From Pseudomonas sp. ATCC PTA-122608 (GTDB lineage: Bacteria > Pseudomonadota > Gammaproteobacteria > Pseudomonadales > Pseudomonadaceae), in NCBI RefSeq assembly GCF_001952855.1, contig NZ_LPNO01000027.1, forward strand, positions 1 to 34,116: a stretch of 34,116 nt of DNA. Reading direction: 5' to 3'. The position numbers were made by a program, and so were the translations under genes. Each line of letters begins with the position of its first letter. Position 1 is the stretch's first letter. Below, piece after piece: positions 8,091 through 14,547 of the stretch. Under the pieces are notes generated by a model that made no database searches, was not told where the DNA came from, and saw only the letters and a program-made list of their open reading frames with translations.

Positions 8091-8865
8091 GGGCGTTCTC
8101 CACGCGGGGCTGGCCAAGGACGGCGAGGGCGGCGACCTGCTGTGCCGTGACCTGTACCAGGTCATCGCCTTGCAGCGGAAATTCCACGGCCCGGGTAATA
8201 CCTTGAGTCATATGCTTGAGCAGTTGTTCCCACAGATGCAGGTCGGCGGCGCCTGGCGGCAACGCCACCAGCTTGCCGTCGGCGCGGCGGGCCACGGCCT
8301 TGCAGTGCAGGTAGTCCACATGCCGGCCCAGCAGGCGCGCGGCGGTGAGTGCGGACTGGTCCTGCCATTGCCAGTTGCCGATATCGAAGGTCATTTTCAC
8401 CGGCACCGCCAGGCGCTCGACTTCGTTGAAAAAACGCTGCATCGGCTCGATGCGCCCGCCGTGCAGGGTCTGGTCGTTTTCCACCAGCAACTTGACCGGA
8501 TGCCGGTTGAGCAGGGCGCTCAAGCTGCCCAGGTCGTTGGTGTCGGTGAAATAGCCGAGGGAGACTTTCAGCCAGCCAGCGCCAAACGCCTGGGCGCGGT
8601 GGAGGGTGGCGGCCAGTTCGGCATTGGGTTGCGAGCGGCCGGCCACCCAGAGTTCCAGGGGCGAGGAGAACACGCATTCCAGGCCTTGATCGGCCGCTGC
8701 TTGTACCAGTTCAAGGGGTTGTTCGGTGGTCAGCAGTTCTTCGCGCCATTCGATACGTTGCGCGCCAGCGGCGGCCAGCACCGAGACGAAGCTCAACTGG
8801 CCCTGTTGGCGGACCAGGTCGGCGCCGTAGCTGGAAAGGCTGATAGAGACGGGGTATTTATGCAT
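8083..8865 (-). CDS. kguE: KguE, sugar epimerase/isomerase-like TIM-barrel protein
   Basis: This 260-residue protein of the xylose isomerase-like TIM-barrel family (AP endonuclease 2 superfamily) is the first gene of the kguEKTD operon. Metal-binding residues typical of the fold can be picked out: a glutamate in KLLVENDQT (strand 5), aspartate/histidine-bearing stretches TFDIGNWQW and VDYLHCKAV, and a glutamate in RAVEFPLQG near the end. Its precise reaction in 2-ketogluconate use is not well established; an epimerase or isomerase role is usually assumed. The ATG at 8865 has a GAGGTG site 7 nt upstream, and a PtxS operator ends directly against that site, so occupation by PtxS should block expression. 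It overlaps kguK by 8 nt. Confidence 0.9.
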   Translation of the reverse strand: MHKYPVSISLSSYGADLVRQQGQLSFVSVLAAAGAQRIEWREELLTTEQPLELVQAAADQGLECVFSSPLELWVAGRSQPNAELAATLHRAQAFGAGWLKVSLGYFTDTNDLGSLSALLNRHPVKLLVENDQTLHGGRIEPMQRFFNEVERLAVPVKMTFDIGNWQWQDQSALTAARLLGRHVDYLHCKAVARRADGKLVALPPGAADLHLWEQLLKHMTQGITRAVEFPLQGDDLVQVTAQQVAALAVLGQPRVENAHV

Positions 8866-8878
8866 TGTTGTGCACCTC

Positions 8879-8892
8879 TGAAACCGGTTTCA
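8879..8892. promoter_or_regulatory. PtxS operator upstream of kguE
   Basis: This is a perfect 14-bp palindrome TGAAACCGGTTTCA, the published PtxS recognition sequence. Its edge touches the kguE ribosome-binding site (GAGGTG, 8873-8878). A TATAAA that could serve as the -10 box lies just upstream on the minus strand (8900-8895). Repressor bound here would cover the start of transcription or the ribosome site. 2-ketogluconate is the known inducer that releases PtxS. Confidence 0.93.
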
Positions 8893-8913
8893 TTTTTATA
8901 CGCAAAGTAAAGG

Positions 8914-9003
8914 TGTGGGAGCTGGGTTGCCTGCGATGGCGGTGTGTGGGTCAATTACTTTTTTGTTTGAGACATCGTCATCGCAGGCAAGCCAGCTCCC
9001 ACA
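8914..9003. repeat. REPIN (GTGGGAGCTGG...GCCTGCGATG type)
   Basis: Arms TGTGGGAGCTGGGTTGCCTG and the near-perfect reverse complement CAGGCAAGCCAGCTCCCACA enclose a loop holding the ptxS stop codon. The core differs from the other REPINs here (GGGTTGCCTGCGATG instead of GGCTTGCTCGCGAA), so it is a separate REP subtype. It lies between ptxS and the kguE operator, and part of it is translated as the PtxS C-terminus. Confidence 0.88.
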
Positions 9004-10019
9004 AGGGATTGGGTGGAGCCTCGGACGATGAGTTGTGGCAAGAAATCCAGGGTGCGCGTCGGCTCGGTATCGCCGCGTAAGCGCTTGAGCAAACAATCAA
9101 ACGCGCTGGCGCCGATGGCGTCGGTAGGCTGGGCGAGGGCGGTGATGCCGCTGCCTACCAGCGGGTACCAATCCAGGTCATCGAGGGCGATCAAGCCCAC
9201 GTCCTCGAACAGCTTGCAGCCCAGTTCCTTCAGCGCACGGGTGCAGGCCAGTGCCGCGATGCCGTTGGCGCAGAACAGGGCTTTGGGGCCGGCTTTAGTA
9301 TTGGCGAGGAAGGTTTGCAGGCGGGTATTGAGTTGACTGTCGATCTCCAGCACGGCGCCGGTCAACGCACTGCGCTGGCCAATCTCGGCCTTGAAACTCT
9401 CCAGACGCTCCAGACGTGAACTGGTGCCATCGGTGGCTTCGCTGACCAATAGCAGGTCGCGATAGCCTTGCTGCTCAAGGTGCTCGACCGCCATGCGCAC
9501 CGCCACCGGGTTATCCAGCCCTACCAAATCGCTGTGCAGCGGCTCGACCTTGCGGTCCACCAGCACCAGAGGCATTTCCCGTTGCAGCTCCAGCAATTGG
9601 TCGAGGTGATGGCCGAGGGTGTTAACGATCAGGCCTTCGATGTTGTACGAGCGCAGGGCGGCCAGGTGCAGGCGTTCCTGCTCGTCATCGCGGTCGGTGT
9701 TGCACACCACCAGGCTGTAGCCGTGTTGACGGCAGGCGGTTTCCACGCCATGCATCACGGCAATCGAATAGGGGTTGCGGATATCGGCCACCAGCATGCC
9801 GATCAGGCGGGTACGCCCACGTTTCAAACCACGGGCCATCTGGTTGGGGCGGTAGCCGAGCTCATCAATAGCCTGCTCGATGCGCAGAGCGATGGCCTCG
9901 GACAAGAGCCCACGGTCGTCGCCGATAAAGCGCGACACGCTGGCTTTGGAGACACCGGCGCGCTCGGCCACATCAAGCATGGTCACACGGCTGCGCTGGG
10001 CGGCGGAAAATGGAGTCAC
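8955..10019 (-). CDS. ptxS: PtxS, LacI-family repressor of 2-ketogluconate genes
   Basis: This 354-residue repressor has an N-terminal LacI helix-turn-helix (TMLDVAERAGVSKASVSRFI, about 13-32) with hinge helix (YRPNQMARGLKRG), followed by a periplasmic-binding-like effector domain. PtxS binds TGAAACCGGTTTCA and is released by 2-ketogluconate; two exact copies of that site lie in the window, one before ptxS and one before kguE. The start is a GTG at 10019, chosen because SAAQRSRVTMLDVAERAG matches the family N-terminus; an AAGAAAGG stretch upstream is a possible ribosome site. The final residues (VGAGLPAMTMSQTKK) come from REP sequence rather than from a conserved domain end. Same strand as kguE but with a separate operator, so it may be transcribed on its own or read through. 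Confidence 0.94.
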   Translation of the reverse strand: MTPFSAAQRSRVTMLDVAERAGVSKASVSRFIGDDRGLLSEAIALRIEQAIDELGYRPNQMARGLKRGRTRLIGMLVADIRNPYSIAVMHGVETACRQHGYSLVVCNTDRDDEQERLHLAALRSYNIEGLIVNTLGHHLDQLLELQREMPLVLVDRKVEPLHSDLVGLDNPVAVRMAVEHLEQQGYRDLLLVSEATDGTSSRLERLESFKAEIGQRSALTGAVLEIDSQLNTRLQTFLANTKAGPKALFCANGIAALACTRALKELGCKLFEDVGLIALDDLDWYPLVGSGITALAQPTDAIGASAFDCLLKRLRGDTEPTRTLDFLPQLIVRGSTQSLVGAGLPAMTMSQTKK

Positions 10020-10067
10020 GGTGCATGGCCTTTCTTATTGGAAGGGTCGACGCGTGGGTACTCGCGC

Positions 10068-10081
10068 TGAAACCGGTTTCA
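10068..10081. promoter_or_regulatory. PtxS operator upstream of ptxS (autoregulation)
   Basis: This is a second perfect copy of TGAAACCGGTTTCA, 48 nt before the ptxS GTG start. It indicates negative autoregulation, as known for P. aeruginosa and P. putida ptxS. Confidence 0.92.
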
Positions 10082-10140
10082 GAAGACCATCGACCAGGCA
10101 ATTCGTCAAGTACGATTCACGGGGAGTTGCCGGTTAAAAC

Positions 10141-10177
10141 CGACGAACGGCTGGGCCAACCTGTGAGTTCTGACAGT
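10141..10177 (+). repeat. Copy 1 of a 36-37-bp duplicated element, upstream of the first Ig-module gene
   Basis: The element is CGACGAACGG, a 7-nt linker (CTGGGCC), then the core AACCTGTGAGTTCTGACAGT. The same sequence recurs inverted at 17454-17489 with 10/10 and 19/20 matches in the two blocks and a linker one base shorter. The core ends 83 nt before the ATG at 10261 and points towards it. It is probably a promoter or activator site; its regulator is unknown to me. Confidence 0.7.
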
Positions 10178-10260
10178 ATTCGAACCCCGATATTGCGCGT
10201 TTAATAAATCCAAGCGCGCAAACATCTGCGCGGGAGCGAACAAGTAGCCAGGAGGGTGAC

Positions 10261-12207
10261 ATGAGTGATCCCAAGACCGCTGGACTGCGCAAGGGTGTCT
10301 TGAGCCTGAAAGACATCGAGGTGCCGATTCTGGATTACGTCATCCCTCCGATTACAGATGGGTATATTCCCAACTGGCACCTGGACAGTGGGCTGGAGGT
10401 GGTGATTCCCGAGTTATGGGACGGTTCCGCAGAGGAGGGTGAGTTCAATATCGTGAGGGTTCGTTGGCTGCGCGGCGGGGCTGAAGGCAGGCCGCCTTAT
10501 GTCCGCCGTTTTGATGGCCCCATCTCAGAAGGCATTTTTCCTCTAAAGATTCCGATAGCGCGGGATTATCTGGAAACAGACGGTACGGTATTTCTGCATT
10601 ATGAGATTGAAGACGAAACAACACTGATTTCCCGGTCAACTCCACGCATCCTGTATCTGGATCGCACGCCGCCCAATAACAACGTTAAGCCTTTGCCCCC
10701 GGTATTCCCGGTCGCGATTATTGATGAGGATTACTTGCGGGCGCACGCCACCGTCGATCTCACCGTGGCGTTTTATAACGGTCGCCGAGCCCGAGACAGG
10801 ATCTATTACTACGTATCGGACAAAACCCCGCCGCCCGATGCAGCGCCCGACGGATATATAGAGTTTCCCCTTGAAACCACGCCACTGATCGTGCCGATCC
10901 CCGGTGACGTGTTTCGGTTGTACCCAAACGGTACCCAATACGTCCATATTCGGCTTGAAGATCGATCGGGAAATCCCGGCCCAAGATCCGATCAGGCGTC
11001 AGTTGAGGTCGATTTGTTGGGTTCTCCGACGCTACTCCAGCCTCCGGTTATTCCGGCAATGGCGGGTGGCCTGATCAACCGCCATGAAGCCCGTCTGGGA
11101 GTTGTTGCGCGCGTGAACTACACCAATTGGCAGCCAGGAGACCGAGTTGCCTTAAGGTGGGGTAACACCACGATCGGGCTGATAGAGGTCACGAAGGTGC
11201 CCTTTGACGTCGATGTTCCATGGCTGGCGTTGATCGACGACGGCCTGGGACCCGCGCAGGAGTTTGCCCATTACACCATTTGGCGCGAGGGCAGCATGGT
11301 GCCCACTTTTCCGAGCCCGGGCACCAGGATCCTCTGGGACTTCACCGTTGCAGGGCAAGATCATGCCAATGCCCCACAGTTGATCAACACTGACTTGCCA
11401 CGGGTACGGATATTTGGGGAGGGCTCTACCACTGACAACCATATTGATATTCGTGACAAGGATAAGCGGATCTACGCCAGTGTTGCCCTTTATCACACCC
11501 CTAGAGATGGGGAACTGTTGGAGTTGTATTGGGGGAACTTTCCGTCCCTGGATTCACCGGTCGCCAGTTATCGTATAGACACCAGTAATGGGGATGTAGA
11601 AGGCGCACGCGTGGAATTTAGCGACATACCCTGGCAAGTCATTGTGGATGCGGGTAACAATGACCGGCTGCCGGTGTATTACACGACGTTTAACGGCGTT
11701 AATGAACAAATCGCTTACGTCACTGAAGTGACCGTGGCGGTGATCGCGCCTTTGATATTTAGGCAGGCAGAGTTCCCAAGCTGGGATCACCTGACTTCAA
11801 CCCTTAATTGTTCATCCATTCCTCCCCTGTGGGACCATATTCCAATCCGAGTTGCGCCCGATCTCGCGTTCAGGAGAGACGACGTCGTTATTTTGAGCTG
11901 GATCGGATATACGGAAATCTGGGGGGGAGGCAAGCCAATTCCTGAAACCGCAGAAACGATCACTCATAGCTTAACCGCAGAAGAAGCTATTAATGGTTAT
12001 ACGTTCAAGCTGGATAACTATGCTGAAAAAATAGCGCCCATCAAATCCCCGGACCCCACTAGCCCGGCAAGTTCCGCGTATGCCGTTTATACCGTTTGGC
12101 GCGGCACCCAGTTTATAGGTTCATCACGGCTTTACTACGTGAAAATCGATCGGCGCAGGGCTGGCGGACTCTACTGTGGGCCTGACGGGAACGGCCCGGA
12201 GCTCTGA
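10261..12207 (+). CDS. Large Ig-module protein of unknown function (paralogue 1)
   Basis: I do not recognise a named family for this 648-residue protein. It reads as about five beta-rich modules of 105-135 residues. A recurring pattern is a G-D/E-x-v-x-L-x-W-G/I strand pair (GDRVALRWGN; GELLELYWGN; DDVVILSWIG), then a VPW/IPW or IPI turn, then an aromatic strand (VYYTTF, YVHIRL). LEDRSGNPGPRSD resembles the D-x-x-G-N edge of bacterial Ig-like domains. Only two cysteines are apparent, one at each end of the last module (TLNCSS and GLYCGP). The next gene's product has the same layout and an equivalent pair. There is no signal peptide, lipobox or membrane segment. The ATG at 10261 has a strong AGGAGG site. 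The copy 1 element lies upstream. Base composition looks less GC-rich than the kgu genes (not measured). Confidence 0.8.
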   Translation: MSDPKTAGLRKGVLSLKDIEVPILDYVIPPITDGYIPNWHLDSGLEVVIPELWDGSAEEGEFNIVRVRWLRGGAEGRPPYVRRFDGPISEGIFPLKIPIARDYLETDGTVFLHYEIEDETTLISRSTPRILYLDRTPPNNNVKPLPPVFPVAIIDEDYLRAHATVDLTVAFYNGRRARDRIYYYVSDKTPPPDAAPDGYIEFPLETTPLIVPIPGDVFRLYPNGTQYVHIRLEDRSGNPGPRSDQASVEVDLLGSPTLLQPPVIPAMAGGLINRHEARLGVVARVNYTNWQPGDRVALRWGNTTIGLIEVTKVPFDVDVPWLALIDDGLGPAQEFAHYTIWREGSMVPTFPSPGTRILWDFTVAGQDHANAPQLINTDLPRVRIFGEGSTTDNHIDIRDKDKRIYASVALYHTPRDGELLELYWGNFPSLDSPVASYRIDTSNGDVEGARVEFSDIPWQVIVDAGNNDRLPVYYTTFNGVNEQIAYVTEVTVAVIAPLIFRQAEFPSWDHLTSTLNCSSIPPLWDHIPIRVAPDLAFRRDDVVILSWIGYTEIWGGGKPIPETAETITHSLTAEEAINGYTFKLDNYAEKIAPIKSPDPTSPASSAYAVYTVWRGTQFIGSSRLYYVKIDRRRAGGLYCGPDGNGPEL

Positions 12208-12259
12208 AAGTTGGGGCGTAGTGTGCAAGTGCGAAGGCAAACAGTGACCTGATGATTTA

Positions 12260-12336
12260 TGAACTCATGCCGTCATGTCCATGTGTGTAATGCCATGTGA
12301 GTTCACGTCATCTTACATTTTAACGATGTTGTTAAA
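12260..12336 (+). promoter_or_regulatory. Inverted repeats upstream of the second Ig-module gene
   Basis: The 149-nt gap between the two paralogues holds TGAACTCA (12260-12267) paired with TGAGTTCA (12298-12305). Closer to the start is TTTAAC-GATGTT-GTTAAA (12319-12336), a dyad with 6-bp arms and a 6-bp spacer. The second dyad ends 20 nt before the ATG at 12357, a position fit for an operator. No known regulator is identified, and chance cannot be excluded for arms this short. Confidence 0.3.
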
Positions 12337-12356
12337 CATGCAAGTGGAGAGCACAA

Positions 12357-14348
12357 ATGACGAGTTTGAATAAGAAACAACAGGCTGCAGTTGCCTCGCG
12401 AGAAGCGAACAGGGCGTATTTGTCCGGTCGAAAGGGCGGGATCCTGAATTTGACGTTGCCGGAGTTCGACAGTTTGAATGCCGACGGGCTGATTTCTTAT
12501 CAAGAGCCCAGGCTGCCGCTACGTGTCAGTTATGATCTTTCCGACTTGGCGGCAAATGGCGACGTTGACCCTGCCACGGTTTATATCACTACGAATATTC
12601 GTGGCAAAGGCGCAACCCAGTGGGGGCCTGCCATTCATGTCGTTACCTTTGCAAACCCTGCGTCCCCTACTTACGCCGATATCACCGCACCCTTTTTTCG
12701 AGATATCCCCGCATCGCTCTTAACCCAAGGCGAGCATGAAGTGGGTTATATCATCTGGGAAGGCCCCTCATCACCGACCCCGCTGTTAGCGGGTGCTCCA
12801 CTGGAAATAGATGAGACGCCGCCTTACGGTCGAAACTATCCGCCAGTGCCGGTATATCCCAGCTATCTGGCAGACGAAATTACCGAGACGGATATCGCAG
12901 ACAACGCTGGCGGGATGGTGTGTACATTCCCGGCCTATCCAGCATCACGAAAACCGGGCGATAGTATTGAGGTCTATTTTTCCGAGGATTTTTCCTCGCA
13001 ATTGTCCACTCCGGCCCTGACGGTTCCTGTTACGGACGGATTAACCTTCACCGTGCCCTGGGACGCGGTCAGGGCCAATGAAGCAGGGCGCAACTACCTG
13101 TTTTACGTCCTGCGTGACTTGGCCGGCAACCGCAGCCTGGATTCAACGCCAGCGCGCATCAACTTGAATTTGACTGACGATCCGGCTCCCCACCAGGCGG
13201 AGATTCCGCTTGCGCTGCTGCCCGATGACGGTCTCATTGACCTGCAAGATGTGTATGTCGAGGACAACGTTTTCGTCAGCATTCCTGAATACACCAACAA
13301 CCTGCCCGATATCGACGTGATCCAACTGACTTGGGGGGGTGAGGATCCGCTGCGTTACGACGTCGCGGATTACATGCCGTTCCCGCTGCTGCTGCCCGTG
13401 AGCCGCGCAACGATCTTTGCCGACTACGGCACTGTAACTGGAGAGAACGAGACCACCATTGAGTATCTCGTTGATCGGCGTGGGCAGGAGTTTGATGCAC
13501 CTCCCCTGGTTATCCACGTCGACCTCTCGTCACCAGGTCCCAACCCTGGACTTGACCCTGAAAACTCGGCACTCAATCTGCCGACGGTGTTTGGCAGCGA
13601 CAGGACCACGCCTAACGTGCTCACGCCCGACGACTTTGGCAATGATGCTACGGTCGATATCGTGCTCTGGGACCTGCCCGTACCTGCTCCGGGTATCATC
13701 ATTACCGGCTACTGGGGCGATCTGGCGCACCCCTTTGACCCGACGCCACTAACAACAGAGGGCGCTGGTGCGACCATTACATTGGACGTCCCATGGGAAA
13801 CGATCAGGGACGTAGGCAACAACGCCACACTCAAGGTGTTCTACACCTTGAGTTGGCTAACCAATAACAATATCCAGCGCTCTGAATCCCGGAACGTGAA
13901 CGTGACCGCGAATGTGATAACGCTGCAGGAGGCACAGTTCCGAAAGGCCGCGGCAGCATTGGCATGTACCGACCTCCAAAACGTGACGCGGGCCGCAGTC
14001 GTCAGGATTTCGGGCAATATGACGTACTTCAAGGAGCACATGGTTATCCGAGGGGAGTGGCGAGTGTTCAGCGACGCGGCAGGCACTACGCAGTTGGGTC
14101 CCGCTCACGACGTCAACTCTCCACCGCTGACACTGGATATGGTCGCGAACGGTTTTGATTTGACGATTGCGCCTTACATGACGGTAGTCAGGCCTGCCGC
14201 TCGAAACTCGGCGGACTTCCACTACTTCGTCGACATTCCCGGGGAGGGCGAAGTCAAGTCCCAGCGGGCGTTTACCCGAACTCGTTTTACCGACCTCAAC
14301 GGCTTGTTCTGTGAGGAACAGCCGATCTCTTTCGTGGATGAAGACTAG
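12357..14348 (+). CDS. Large Ig-module protein of unknown function (paralogue 2)
   Basis: This 663-residue protein is built like the preceding gene product: about five beta-rich modules, with the same strand-turn signature (LTFTVPWDAV; ITLDVPWETIRDVGNN, which mirrors VEFSDIPWQVIVDAGNN in paralogue 1) and an Ig-like edge LRDLAGNRSLDS. The last module again starts with a short A/E-x-F helix-like stretch (LQEAQFRKAAAALAC), ends in NGLFCEE, and has a cysteine at each end. A third cysteine is in GGMVC. The N-terminus is charged (MTSLNKKQQAAVASREANR) and is not a Sec signal. The ATG at 12357 has GGAG upstream. The two genes are probably an old tandem duplication. A structural, adhesive or binding role is an inference from the module type only. 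Confidence 0.8.
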   Translation: MTSLNKKQQAAVASREANRAYLSGRKGGILNLTLPEFDSLNADGLISYQEPRLPLRVSYDLSDLAANGDVDPATVYITTNIRGKGATQWGPAIHVVTFANPASPTYADITAPFFRDIPASLLTQGEHEVGYIIWEGPSSPTPLLAGAPLEIDETPPYGRNYPPVPVYPSYLADEITETDIADNAGGMVCTFPAYPASRKPGDSIEVYFSEDFSSQLSTPALTVPVTDGLTFTVPWDAVRANEAGRNYLFYVLRDLAGNRSLDSTPARINLNLTDDPAPHQAEIPLALLPDDGLIDLQDVYVEDNVFVSIPEYTNNLPDIDVIQLTWGGEDPLRYDVADYMPFPLLLPVSRATIFADYGTVTGENETTIEYLVDRRGQEFDAPPLVIHVDLSSPGPNPGLDPENSALNLPTVFGSDRTTPNVLTPDDFGNDATVDIVLWDLPVPAPGIIITGYWGDLAHPFDPTPLTTEGAGATITLDVPWETIRDVGNNATLKVFYTLSWLTNNNIQRSESRNVNVTANVITLQEAQFRKAAAALACTDLQNVTRAAVVRISGNMTYFKEHMVIRGEWRVFSDAAGTTQLGPAHDVNSPPLTLDMVANGFDLTIAPYMTVVRPAARNSADFHYFVDIPGEGEVKSQRAFTRTRFTDLNGLFCEEQPISFVDED

Positions 14349-14363
14349 TCTCCAGCAATGATC

Positions 14364-14385
14364 AAGGGGCGCTCCGGCGCCTCTT
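14364..14385 (+). terminator. Probable terminator after the Ig-module pair
   Basis: AAGGGGCGC-TCCG-GCGCCTCTT forms a 9-bp stem (one G-T pair) with a 4-base loop, 15 nt after the stop of paralogue 2. The T-tract that follows is short and interrupted (GAATTT), so termination may be partial. Confidence 0.5.
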
Positions 14386-14492
14386 GAATTTAACCCGCTC
14401 GCCCCCGCATTTCCGCGTCATGCCATTCAAACCATTCAGATAAATCCTACATCAACAGTTAGCACTCAACGGTAACTTTGCGACCCTTGAGT

Positions 14493-14522
14493 GGCCTGCT
14501 TCCATCCCTCTGGAAATAGGCC
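14493..14522 (+). promoter_or_regulatory. Stem-loop in the leader of the autotransporter gene
   Basis: GGCCTGCTTCC pairs with GGAAATAGGCC (nine Watson-Crick pairs plus a G-T and one mismatch) around the loop ATCCCTCT. It ends 15 nt before the GGAG ribosome site at 14538-14541. It could modulate translation or mRNA life; no known riboswitch class is recognised. Confidence 0.4.
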
Positions 14523-14547
14523 GGACGGTTCCGTTGTGGAGCCTCTG

